From NCBI GenBank assembly GCA_905480235.1, contig CAJQPP010000042.1, positions 1 through 63,510 of the forward strand: a DNA stretch of 63,510 nucleotides. The letters are read 5' to 3'. The DNA is from an uncultured Pirellulaceae bacterium (GTDB lineage Bacteria; Planctomycetota; Planctomycetia; Pirellulales; Pirellulaceae). The position numbers and the translations under genes were made by a program. Shown one piece after another: positions 45,441-54,732 of the stretch. Within the stretch, counting starts at the first letter, position 1. The number at the start of each line of letters is the position of its first letter. The notes below the pieces were generated by a model, which made no database searches, had not been told where the DNA came from, and saw nothing but the letters and a program-made list of their open reading frames with translations.

Positions 45441-47033
45441 CTAGCCGGGCGATGGGTAGACGTAACTGGAATCGGTTCCCAGTGGCAGTCCCAAGGTCCA
45501 AAACAGGACTAGCAGGGCCGACCACAGCAAGACAAAGGCCACGCTGTAGGGCAACATCATTGAAACCAACGTGCCAATCCCCGTGTTCTTAACGTAGCGT
45601 TGACAGAAAACAACGACTAACGGGAAGTAAGGCATCAAAGGCGTGATGATGTTGGTCGACGAATCACCGACACGATAGGCAGCCTGCGTTAGGTCGGGAG
45701 AAATGCCAAGCTCCATCAACATGGGTACAAAGACCGCTGAGATCAAAGCCCATTTCGCCGAAGCCGAACCCACCAACAGATTCACAAACCCGACGAGCAG
45801 GACAATACCAAAAATAGTAACGCCCCCGGAAAGATCCAGTGATTTTAAGAATCCGGCACCTTTAATCGCCAACAACAATCCAATGTTGGTTTGTGAAAAC
45901 ATCCAAATAAACAGAGAGCAGAAAAAAGCCAGGACGATGTAGTAAGCCATCGTTTCCATCGATTTGGTCATCCCTACGACGATATCTTTATGCGATTTGA
46001 CTGTCCCCGCGACATAGCCATAAACGATGCCGGGAACCAGAAAAAACAAGAATATCAAAGGTACAATCGATTGCATCAAGGGAGCATCGAACGTCAAGAG
46101 ATTTCCTTTGGTAGCTTCGCCCGAAGCCCTGAGCGCCGAATCCTCGGGCAAGGCCCACAAGACGAGCACGGCCACCCCGAGTACCACGGTCAGCAAAGCA
46201 GCAATCATCCCGCGAACCTCTTTCGCAGAGACCTGCTCAAACTTCGGCATTTGATCGACTTCCCCATCCACAGCTACGTCACGAAGTCGAGGCTCGACGA
46301 TCTTATCGGTAATGAACCAACCGACGAAAACAATCAGCAAGGTCGAAGCTGCTGTGAAAACGTTGTTGTTAACAATACTGACCTGCACGTCAGGGTTATA
46401 AAGCTGTGCGGCTGTTAAGGTAAATCCTTGTAACAGGGGATCCAAGCCGCTGGGCACCCAGAAATTGGCAGAGAACCCGCCCGAAACCCCGGCAAAGGCT
46501 GCCGCAATACCCGCCAACGGATGTCGTCCCGCGGCGTAAAAAATTACCCCGCCGATAGGAATCACAAGGACGTACCCGGCATCCACGGCGTAATGCGATC
46601 CAATGCCAACCAGAATTAATGTGGGCGTTAATAACGACTTGGGCACCACCCCCAAGACGGTTTTAATCATGGCCCCGATAAATCCTGTATGATCCGCCAC
46701 TCCGATACCCAATAGAGCCACCAGAACGACGCCCAGCGGTGCGAAATTCACGAAGGTCTTGACCATGCTCGTCAATAAATTGGCAATTCCCTCACCAGAA
46801 ACCTGATTGACAACCGCAATCGGTTCCTGTGTTGTGGGGTTTAAGGCGTCAAATTCCATCATCGAAAGTGGCCATGATAAAAGCCAGATGAAAAACATCA
46901 GCAATAAGAAGAGCACCGCTGGATCCGGCAGTTTATTACCTACCACCTCGATGATATTCAGGAAACGATCGATGATTCCTGTTTTTTTTGCGTGGCCAGA
47001 ACGACCGGGTTCAGGGTTAGCGTTCTCAGACAT
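45441..47033 (-). CDS. AbgT family transporter
   Basis: 530 residues, a polytopic inner-membrane protein of the p-aminobenzoyl-glutamate transporter (AbgT/MtrF) family, whose members import aminobenzoyl-glutamate or export antimetabolites. Motifs include NKLPDPAVLFLLLMF at the first helix, GIGVADHTGFIGAMIK, AGYVLVIPIGGVIFYAAGRHP, FSANFWVPSGLDPLLQGFT and the C-terminal DSSTNIITPLMPYFPLVV. The ATG at 47033 is preceded by GGAG, which is better than an ATG nine codons upstream. The direction of transport and substrate cannot be read from sequence. Confidence 0.93.
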   Translation of the reverse strand: MSENANPEPGRSGHAKKTGIIDRFLNIIEVVGNKLPDPAVLFLLLMFFIWLLSWPLSMMEFDALNPTTQEPIAVVNQVSGEGIANLLTSMVKTFVNFAPLGVVLVALLGIGVADHTGFIGAMIKTVLGVVPKSLLTPTLILVGIGSHYAVDAGYVLVIPIGGVIFYAAGRHPLAGIAAAFAGVSGGFSANFWVPSGLDPLLQGFTLTAAQLYNPDVQVSIVNNNVFTAASTLLIVFVGWFITDKIVEPRLRDVAVDGEVDQMPKFEQVSAKEVRGMIAALLTVVLGVAVLVLWALPEDSALRASGEATKGNLLTFDAPLMQSIVPLIFLFFLVPGIVYGYVAGTVKSHKDIVVGMTKSMETMAYYIVLAFFCSLFIWMFSQTNIGLLLAIKGAGFLKSLDLSGGVTIFGIVLLVGFVNLLVGSASAKWALISAVFVPMLMELGISPDLTQAAYRVGDSSTNIITPLMPYFPLVVVFCQRYVKNTGIGTLVSMMLPYSVAFVLLWSALLVLFWTLGLPLGTDSSYVYPSPG

Positions 47034-47241
47034 ACTGTCGCTCCATCCAAAAAAATCCAAGCTGAGTTTTGCAGAATGATAATCGATTCCTGACCGCTGC
47101 GCAAGCTAGCGATGGGCAGAAGACGATTGGAAAGGGCCTATTCTGAATCTCTAGAAGGTCAGCGCCTGCCCGGAGGGCCGGATATCTAAGAAAACCAGGC
47201 CCTGCTTCAAAATTTCACGCCGTTATTCAAAACCGCTGCGA

Positions 47242-48051
47242 CTAGCGTCCGCGGCGGCCGCGTAACGGCCGAATGCTGGGCCGACAAAGGCGGCGTTGGG
47301 CGCGTTGCCTTGGCAATGCGAGACCGCGTCGAGATAACAAACCTGAGTTACAAGCGTCGGCCGCAGCCCCAGTTGAGATCGCCATATCGCAATTCAGAGG
47401 CACTAAAACAATATTGCGATACCAGACAGGGTTGCCATGATCCTGCAAAAAAATGCGGCCCTCGCGGTTGGCACCGAAACCCTCACGATTCCGAAATTTA
47501 CTCTTAGCCACTCGTTCCAGCCACTCATCGCCACCAACCTCAGCCTTTACCACCCGCACACCATTGAGCCAGTGCTCGATACGGTTGCCGCAAACGACGA
47601 TCTTGCTGGAGTACCAAACGTTTGGATAGACCGTCGGTTTTTCCGGTGCCGTTTCGTAAACATCGTAAAGCCATGCCGCTTTGTTCCGCTCCTCGGCATT
47701 TTGATCATCCAGGACCTGATACTCACAACCGAGCCAGGCATTTCCATATTTCTTAACGCGATACTTTAATCCGCTGTTACCACCCTCAGAAATCATCCAC
47801 TGAAAATGCAATTCGAAATCTCGATGCTCACTTTCGTGATGCAGGTCGCCACCACCGGACTGGCGAAACAGGGCCCCATCCTGAACCACCCACCCTGCAT
47901 GAGGCGTGCCGTCCGCTTTGGCCCAACCCTCCATGGAGTAGCCGTTAAATAGAGCCACTGGCTGGCCGGAAACCTGAGCACATAGCGGAGCGGACAAAGC
48001 CATCATCGCGACCAGGCTCAAGCCCATTACGCTGATTATCGAGATCTTCAT
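47242..48051 (-). CDS. Exported DUF1080 (3-keto-disaccharide hydrolase-like) protein with odd C-terminal tail
   Basis: 269 residues. A signal peptide of about 25 residues ends PLCAQ. Residues 30-221 match the DUF1080 concanavalin-like domain: ALFNGYSMEGWA, GWVVQDGALFR, SEHRDFELHFQW, GGNSGLKYRV, EYQVLDDQ and the usual ending GRIFLQDHGNPVWYRNI. Such proteins are common in planctomycetes and act on sugars. Members normally end just after this ending, but here 49 more residues follow, rich in Arg with no recognisable domain, suggesting loss of the original stop codon. Confidence 0.88.
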   Translation of the reverse strand: MKISIISVMGLSLVAMMALSAPLCAQVSGQPVALFNGYSMEGWAKADGTPHAGWVVQDGALFRQSGGGDLHHESEHRDFELHFQWMISEGGNSGLKYRVKKYGNAWLGCEYQVLDDQNAEERNKAAWLYDVYETAPEKPTVYPNVWYSSKIVVCGNRIEHWLNGVRVVKAEVGGDEWLERVAKSKFRNREGFGANREGRIFLQDHGNPVWYRNIVLVPLNCDMAISTGAAADACNSGLLSRRGLALPRQRAQRRLCRPSIRPLRGRRGR

Positions 48052-48273
48052 AACGTTTGATTTCCTATCTCTTTAACGGCTCGAGGATTCAGGTTTCATG
48101 CTTCATGATTGGTTTTACCCATGTACACCCCGTCAAATTGACTCGCCAAAACCATGCGCGAAATTTTGTTTGCGATGATAGGGTGATTTTTCGTGTATGG
48201 ATTATGAACCATCGTTTTCCGATTGGGAATCGAAATACTCCGAACTCAACCTGATTTTCAAAGCTGCTGTGAA

Positions 48274-48765
48274 TTAAAACAGGGGCGGGCGGCCCATTTG
48301 ACGTCGCACAACGGCCCATTGCCCAGCGTGCATTAGCCAGTGCGATCCTTGCATGACAAACGCGGTTCCCCAATCCGGGGCGTAACCGCTGATCGATTCG
48401 GGCGAGGCTTTCGATAAATCATCGTCGCTCAGTGTTTCCAAAGCCGCCAACGTTCCGGCACGCTGTTCCTCGTACTGCTTCAGCAATTCCGCTTTCGTGT
48501 GAAAACTGCCGGCATCATCATTGCTGGCCGTCTCCTTGCTGTATTGTTCCGCGAAACCCTCAGGCAGAGATGGCATGCTGCCTGGAAGGCAAGCTTCGAT
48601 AATGCTGTGTTCCGAGGCAATCAAATGCCCTATTTGCCATTTAATATGATTGCAGTCCGCGTGAGGCCTCTGCATCATGTCGTCATCCGTTAAATCTTCG
48701 AGATAGGCCATCGAGATGAGATTTCCCATGTTCATCGACGATTTAATCGCATCTTTCGAATTCAT
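48274..48765 (-). CDS. DinB-family four-helix protein
   Basis: 163 residues, DinB/YfiT-like putative metalloenzyme of the four-helix-bundle type. Candidate metal-binding histidines are in QIGHLIASEHS and in the C-terminal GSHWLMHAGQW, which ends VVRRQMGRPP, a tail seen in this family. These proteins include thiol-dependent hydrolases and transferases; the substrate is unknown. It is cytoplasmic and stands alone between the DUF1080 and hutH genes. The 222-nt gap upstream of the DUF1080 gene holds nothing recognisable. Confidence 0.85.
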   Translation of the reverse strand: MNSKDAIKSSMNMGNLISMAYLEDLTDDDMMQRPHADCNHIKWQIGHLIASEHSIIEACLPGSMPSLPEGFAEQYSKETASNDDAGSFHTKAELLKQYEEQRAGTLAALETLSDDDLSKASPESISGYAPDWGTAFVMQGSHWLMHAGQWAVVRRQMGRPPLF

Positions 48766-48879
48766 TATCAGTCCTTAACTATCATTTATGGAAGAGTCAC
48801 AATTATCGGCAATTAACTTAATCAATTTACTGGAACACGGCGCCGGGTGTTCCTATCCCACGTTGGCCCCTGAGATGAC

Positions 48880-50405
48880 TTAGGTAAAGGTCGGGGTGAA
48901 AAAGTCCTGGTTGCAAAAGTCACCGGCCACGACGCGCTGTTTGATGGATTCGATATCGGGCGCGAACAATCGATCCTGTTCGTAAAAAGGGACCCGTTCG
49001 CGAATCAAAGCATGGGCTTGTAACAACGACGCGGAAGTCGACAGTGGGTGGCGAAAGTCAATTCCTTGTGCGCTGGCCAACAACTCAATGGCAACGATCG
49101 CCGCTGTATTTTCTATCATCTGCCCAAGACGTCGAGCCGCGAAGGTGGCATGCTGACATGATCTTCCTGATTCGCCGAGGTCGGCAAACTGTCGACCGAT
49201 GCCGGGTGAGCCAGCGATTTATTTTCACTGGCTAGGGCAGCCGTCGTCACTTGAGCAATCATGAAGCCTGAGTTAACGCCTCCGTCGCGTACCAAAAAAG
49301 CAGGTAAGCCGCTGAGATGGGTGTCGATCAAAAGCGACATGCGGCGTTCCGACAAGGCACCGATTTCAGCGATCGCTACCGCCAGTGCATCGGCTACCAA
49401 AGCAACAGGTTCGGCGTGAAAATTCCCGCCAGAAAGTACGACATCATCAGCCGCGAACACCAACGGGTTATCGGAAACGGCGTTGGATTCTCGCGTCAAA
49501 ACTTGAGCAACGTAACGAATATGATCCAGACAAGCGCCCATCACTTGAGGTTGGCAACGCAACGAATAGGGATCCTGTACCTTGTCGCATGCTGCGTGCG
49601 AGGCGAGGATAGCGCTACCTGCCAAAAGCTGGCGATAAGTACTGGCACAATCGCGCTGGCCGGGATGCAAACGGACGTCGTGAATTCGAGCGTCGAACGG
49701 CGTGATACTTCCTAACGCCGCATCGAGACTCATCGCGCCCGCCACCATCGCCGCTGCAAATACATCGAAGGCCCCGAATAATCCGCGTAATGCCAAAGCA
49801 GTCGAAACCTGGGTGCCGTTCAATAAAGCCAAGCCCTCCTTAGGCTGCAAATCCAAAGGTTGCAGTCCAATGGATTGAAGAGCCTCTGTGGCGGGTAACC
49901 GTTGGCCTTGATAATTGACATCTCCGACACCAATGAGGGCACAGCTTAAATGGGCTAAGGGTGCCAAATCACCTGAGGCTCCGACAGAACCTTGGGATGG
50001 AATGCAGGGAAATACGCCCGCGTTTAGCATTTTCAGTAGGCTATCAATCACATGATATCGCACCCCTGAATGGCCACAGGCAAGCGAGTTGATCTTCAGT
50101 AACATGATCAATCGCACCACATCGTCGGCTAATAACGGGCCCGTCCCAGCCGCATGGGATAACACCAGATTGACCTGCAATGCTCTCAACTCTTCTGGTG
50201 CGATTCGCTTATGGGCCAGCAATCCAAACCCCGTATTGATTCCGTAAACTGTTTCATCATGGTCGATGATACGTTGCACAACGGTCTGTGCGTCATCTAC
50301 GGCGGATCGGCAGGAATCGGGCAAGGACAACTGGGCGCCTGGCGCGCAACAGGATTGAATATCCGCGAGCGACAATTGACCGGGCTGAATGGTAAAAGTG
50401 GTCAT
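48880..50405 (-). pseudogene. hutH: Histidine ammonia-lyase, interrupted by a one-base frameshift
   Basis: Histidine ammonia-lyase converts histidine to urocanate with a self-made MIO cofactor. Frame 1 (50405 to 49116) holds YGINTGFG with Tyr54, the MIO triad A143-S-G145 and [12 protein letters not shown], then turns into a wrong ending RLDVLGR and stops. Shifting one base at about 49149 restores the expected [20 protein letters not shown] and continues to a stop at 48880. The joined length, 508 residues, is normal for HutH. One base (a G after the Met codon, i.e. one C on the plus strand) is missing. Either the gene is truly broken or the sequence has an indel error. It lies downstream of hutU on the same strand. 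Confidence 0.9.
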
Positions 50406-50547
50406 ATGGACACCATGCCATGCGATAGTGAAACAGGACCCAATTTTTGCGAATCAGGATCAGGAATTCAATTGCTGCGAAAGTCACAGTCTAGCGAATG
50501 CCGATTCCCGGCACCCAGTTCGATTTCATACGGGGCTCAAGAGCTGC

Positions 50548-52209
50548 TTAGGAGTCCAACATTGGCAGATTCAGGTCATTTTCTTTGGCACAGGCAATCG
50601 CTTCGTCATACCCGGCATCGGCATGCCGCATCACCCCGGTGGCGGGGTCATTGAACAGCACGCGAGCGATGCGAGCATCGGCCGCTTCGGTTCCATCACA
50701 ACAAAGTACGACGCCTGAGTGCTGGGAATAACCCATGCCCACGCCTCCTCCGTGATGCAGGCTAACCCAAGTGGCTCCGCCTGCCGTATTCAACAACGCA
50801 TTCAACAGGGGCCAATCCGAAACGGCATCGGACCCGTCTTTCATCGCTTCCGTTTCCCGATTCGGGCTGGCCACGGATCCGGAATCCAGATGATCGCGCC
50901 CGATCACCACCGGTGCACTCAATTCTCCGTTGCGAACCATCTCGTTAAAGGCCAAGCCCAAACGGTGTCGATCTCCCAAACCGACCCAGCAAATTCGCGA
51001 GGGCAAGCCTTGAAAATGAATGCGTTCCCGGGCCATGTCCAACCAGTTGTGGAGATGCTTGTCGTGAGGGATGAGTTCCTTCACCTTGGCATCCGTCTTA
51101 AAAATATCATCCGGGTCCCCGGATAAAGCCGCCCAGCGGAACGGGCCGATGCCGCGACAAAACAGGGGGCGGATATAGGCCGGTACGAATCCGGGGAAGT
51201 CAAACGCGTTAGCTACGCCTTCGTCCAAAGCAACTTGTCGAATATTGTTTCCATAATCAAACGTGGGGATTCCCTGTTGATGAAAATCCAACATGGCTTG
51301 GACATGAACCGCCATCGATTTTCGCGCCTCGTCAATGACACGCTGGGGATCGGTCTGCCGCATTTGCTCCGCTTGATCTAGCGACCAACCGATGGGCAGA
51401 TAACCATTCAGAGGATCATGCGCTGAGGTTTGATCCGTCACGGCATCTGGCCGTATCCCTTGCTGAATCATCTGTGGCAGTATTTCTGCCGCGTTACCCA
51501 GCAAGCCAACCGATGTCGGTTTTCCATCGGCGCAGCTTTTCTGAATCATGGCCATGGCTTCATCCAAATCCGTCGCCATCTGGTCGACGTATCCGGTATC
51601 CAAACGCATTTGAATTCGCGACGCATCACATTCAATGGCTAACATTGATCCGCCCGCCATCGTGCAAGCCAACGGTTGCGCACCCCCCATGCCGCCGAGT
51701 CCGGCGGTCAAAACCCACTTGCCGGTTAAATCACCTCCGAAGTGCGTTTTACCCATGGAGACAAACGTTTCGTAAGTGCCCTGAACAATCCCTTGGCTGC
51801 CGATATAAATCCACGATCCGGCCGTCATCTGGCCGTACATCATAAGGCCGGCACGATCCAGTTCATGGAAATGCTCCCAAGTCGCCCAATGAGGAACCAG
51901 GTTGCTGTTGGCAATGAGAACGCGAGGAGCATCCACGTGCGTCTTAAAAACACCGACGGGCTTCCCGGATTGAACCAGTAAGGTTTCATCCACTTCCAAG
52001 TTTCTTAAGGACTCCACAATTTTGTCAAAACATTGCCAGTTGCGGGCAGCGCGCCCAATCCCACCATAGACGACTAGTTCTTCGGGCTTTTCCGCCACGC
52101 CGGGATCGAGATTATTCATCAGCATTCGCAACGGAGCTTCGGTCAACCAGGATTTGCAGGTGAGTTCAGTGCCGTGCGGGGCTTGAATCGTGCGGTGAGC
52201 AGTAGCCAT
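50548..52209 (-). CDS. hutU: Urocanate hydratase
   Basis: 553 residues, the NAD-dependent urocanase converting urocanate to imidazolonepropionate, second step of histidine degradation. Diagnostic sequence includes [25 protein letters not shown] (NAD binding), [13 protein letters not shown], the active-site Cys407 in [11 protein letters not shown], and [17 protein letters not shown]. The ATG at 52209 is preferred to an in-frame TTG at 52221. It is divergent from the hutG-like gene and upstream of hutH (142 nt), so hutU-hutH probably form an operon. Confidence 0.96.
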   Translation of the reverse strand: MATAHRTIQAPHGTELTCKSWLTEAPLRMLMNNLDPGVAEKPEELVVYGGIGRAARNWQCFDKIVESLRNLEVDETLLVQSGKPVGVFKTHVDAPRVLIANSNLVPHWATWEHFHELDRAGLMMYGQMTAGSWIYIGSQGIVQGTYETFVSMGKTHFGGDLTGKWVLTAGLGGMGGAQPLACTMAGGSMLAIECDASRIQMRLDTGYVDQMATDLDEAMAMIQKSCADGKPTSVGLLGNAAEILPQMIQQGIRPDAVTDQTSAHDPLNGYLPIGWSLDQAEQMRQTDPQRVIDEARKSMAVHVQAMLDFHQQGIPTFDYGNNIRQVALDEGVANAFDFPGFVPAYIRPLFCRGIGPFRWAALSGDPDDIFKTDAKVKELIPHDKHLHNWLDMARERIHFQGLPSRICWVGLGDRHRLGLAFNEMVRNGELSAPVVIGRDHLDSGSVASPNRETEAMKDGSDAVSDWPLLNALLNTAGGATWVSLHHGGGVGMGYSQHSGVVLCCDGTEAADARIARVLFNDPATGVMRHADAGYDEAIACAKENDLNLPMLDS

Positions 52210-52276
52210 ATATTTTCTCAAATCGCTTGGGTGCTTTTATGTTCAATGTGAATTATGAATGATGGATGTGTCCTTG

Positions 52277-52291
52277 GGAATTGCGAATTCC
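52277..52291. promoter_or_regulatory. Candidate operator in the divergent hut control region
   Basis: A perfect inverted repeat GGAATT-GCG-AATTCC lies between the divergent starts of hutU (52209) and the hutG-like gene (52453). On the hutU side a CATAAT-like -10 box is visible (52251-52256, minus). No hut regulator gene is in the window. Confidence 0.3.
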
Positions 52292-52452
52292 GCCACGTAG
52301 CCACAATAATCCGGCCATCTTGGCTTCCCGTCTTAACAACCGGTCAGAGGTATGGGAAAAACACAAGTGAAATTCGCCGTACCTTAGTTAGCGGCCTGAA
52401 GGCCTTATTGTGGGTCTCGCGGACAATAGCACCATTCCATATCGACCAAAGC

Positions 52453-53229
52453 ATGAAAGTTACGGTACAGCAGGGCAGTAGCCCGATTTTGGTAGGCTTC
52501 CCCCACAGCGGCAATTTCCTTCCACCCAACTTGGCAAGGCAATTTACCGCCGAGGCGAAAGCTCTGCCGGACGGAGATGTCTGCCTGCCCCAACTCTTTG
52601 ACGCTACCTCCGCAGCAGGTTGCTCCACGGTCATGGCCAATTTCTCGCGTTACTTGATCGACGTCGACGAGGCCCGCTCCAGCGAGGTGTTAAATCCGGG
52701 CCCCCACAACTCACCGGTCTGTCCCTTGCAAACCCTGGCCTCGGAGCTGCCGATTTATTTACCCGGTTATGAACCTGACCAATTCGAGGTCGGCCAGCGG
52801 GCTGCCAACTATTGGCAACCATTCCATGACGACCTGCACGAGGAACTGCTGCGGCTCAAACACCAACACGGCATGGCGATCCTCGTGACCGTCAAGCCAA
52901 TGCTGGCGGATTGTGATCAACCCCCAACAGAATTTCTGATCGCCGCAGACAACCGAACGGGTTGCGCCCCCGAGCTTTGTGCCAAGCTGCAAAGAACTCT
53001 TAACGGTAACCCGTCCTCCCTTTGTTCTTTTTCAGAGGCGTGCCCGGTCGGATTTCTGGCCGCAAATTACGGAAGCGTCACCAAACGGATTCACGCTCTT
53101 GAAATAAGTGTCAGCAAAAATGCTTATCGGACAGCGCACTCGGAGGAATGGGAGGACGGCAAGGCGCCTGCATTACAAACTGCGCTGCGAACCACCATGC
53201 AAACCTGCTCTGAATGGGCCACCTCCTAA
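52453..53229 (+). CDS. N-formylglutamate amidohydrolase family protein
   Basis: 258 residues from ATG 52453; a longer frame to 52255 would cover the control region. It matches the N-formylglutamate amidohydrolase (HutG2/PF05013) family: VGFPHSGNFLPP near the N-terminus with a metal His, then GDVCLPQLF, NFSRYLIDVDEAR, ILVTVKPM and a C-terminal ALEISVSKNAY. The position first in a plus-strand hut cluster supports a role in histidine use, releasing formate from formylglutamate. But the locus lacks HutF, which makes formylglutamate, and has FtcD, which bypasses it, so the true substrate is open. Confidence 0.82.
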   Translation: MKVTVQQGSSPILVGFPHSGNFLPPNLARQFTAEAKALPDGDVCLPQLFDATSAAGCSTVMANFSRYLIDVDEARSSEVLNPGPHNSPVCPLQTLASELPIYLPGYEPDQFEVGQRAANYWQPFHDDLHEELLRLKHQHGMAILVTVKPMLADCDQPPTEFLIAADNRTGCAPELCAKLQRTLNGNPSSLCSFSEACPVGFLAANYGSVTKRIHALEISVSKNAYRTAHSEEWEDGKAPALQTALRTTMQTCSEWATS

Positions 53230-53413
53230 GCTGTTTGCAAACCGGAAACGGACGCTTTTTTGGCTGCCAGGAATGACCGCATAAAGGCCACTTCACGAAA
53301 TGTGATAAGCTTACCCCTGAGCGATGCGGGCCCCCGCTGATGTGCCTTTTCGCCAAACGTTATGAGATTCGAAAATCTCAGTCAATCCAATACCGTCTTC
53401 ATTTGCCAATGTC

Positions 53414-54631
53414 ATGCAAGCCGAACTTATCCTGCGGAACTTTAATGTCATTACCATGGACGGCCGCGAAGAAGCCTACGGCCTAATTCGCAATGCCACC
53501 GTTGCCGTCCACAATGGGGAAATTGCATGGGTCGGTAACACACAAGAATTTGACAAAGCCATCACTCCCAACGGCTCGCCGATCGTATTGGATGGAAAGG
53601 GGCAGTACCTTTCACCCGGCCTCATCGACTGTCACACGCACCTGATCTGGGGCGGTAGCCGAGCCGACGAATGGGAACAGCGTTTGCGGGGCGTCAGTTA
53701 TGAGGAAATCGCTCGCCAGGGCGGCGGGATATTGTCCACGGTTGATGCGACTCGCGCTGCGAGTGCGGATCAGCTTTTTCAAGCAGCTCGCATCCGTATT
53801 GAATCTTTGATGGGGCAGGGCGTTACGACTCTGGAAATCAAGTCGGGGTATGGTCTTGATACGGAAACGGAACTCAAAATGTTGCGGGTGGCAACCGCTC
53901 TGGGGGAATCTTTGCCTGTTGAAATCCACCGAACTTTCTTGGGGGCACACGCAGTGCCCCGTGAATACAAGGGCCGCGCGGATCAATATTTAGATTTGGT
54001 ATGCGGCGAGATGTTGGATGCGGCTCAAGAGCACTGCGAATCGGTCGATGCCTTTTGCGAAGGCATTGGTTTTAATCTGGACCAAACTCGCCGCGTTTTT
54101 GACGCCGCCCAGTCCCATGGATTGCGGATCAAAGTCCATGCCGAGCAACTGTCTAATTTGCGGGGCGCCGAACTGGCGGCCAGCATGAACGCTTTATCAG
54201 CGGACCATCTGGAATATTTGGATGAGCGTGGCGTTGCCACCATGGCCGAACATGGAACGGTTGCGGTGCTGTTGCCTGGCGCCTTCTACTTCATTCACGA
54301 AACCCAGAAACCACCGCTCGAATTATTGCGGCAATACCACGTCCCGGTGGCGATTGCCACCGATGCCAATCCGGGCAGCTCGCCAGTCACCAGTCTGCTA
54401 TTAATGATGAATATGGCCTGCACCTTATTTCGCTTAACCCCTGAGGAAGCATTACGGGGCGTTACCTGCCATGCCGCCCAAGCACTGGGTATCGACGAGC
54501 GTGTGGGTACCATTGAAGTCGGCAAACAGGCCGACTTGGTTGCCTGGGATATCGCGTCGCCCGCTGAACTGGCTTATGGTATTGGCCACAACCCGTGTCG
54601 CACGGTAATCAAAAGCGGGCAGATTTTGTAA
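53414..54631 (+). CDS. hutI: Imidazolonepropionase
   Basis: 405 residues, the amidohydrolase-superfamily enzyme that opens imidazolonepropionate to N-formiminoglutamate. The metal-binding H74-T-H76 lies in [13 protein letters not shown]; further motifs are [44 protein letters not shown] and [10 protein letters not shown] with the metal-binding Asp. The length fits the family (about 405). It lies 184 nt after the hutG-like gene and 101 nt before ftcD on the same strand. Confidence 0.96.
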   Translation: MQAELILRNFNVITMDGREEAYGLIRNATVAVHNGEIAWVGNTQEFDKAITPNGSPIVLDGKGQYLSPGLIDCHTHLIWGGSRADEWEQRLRGVSYEEIARQGGGILSTVDATRAASADQLFQAARIRIESLMGQGVTTLEIKSGYGLDTETELKMLRVATALGESLPVEIHRTFLGAHAVPREYKGRADQYLDLVCGEMLDAAQEHCESVDAFCEGIGFNLDQTRRVFDAAQSHGLRIKVHAEQLSNLRGAELAASMNALSADHLEYLDERGVATMAEHGTVAVLLPGAFYFIHETQKPPLELLRQYHVPVAIATDANPGSSPVTSLLLMMNMACTLFRLTPEEALRGVTCHAAQALGIDERVGTIEVGKQADLVAWDIASPAELAYGIGHNPCRTVIKSGQIL

Positions 54632-54732
54632 CCGCGTTCGTAAATCTCGCGCACTGGTAATACCGGGGAAATGGAATCATTATTGCGCCTGACCCATGTC
54701 ATCTTAGGAAACAATCTGAGAGTAACGTCGCC

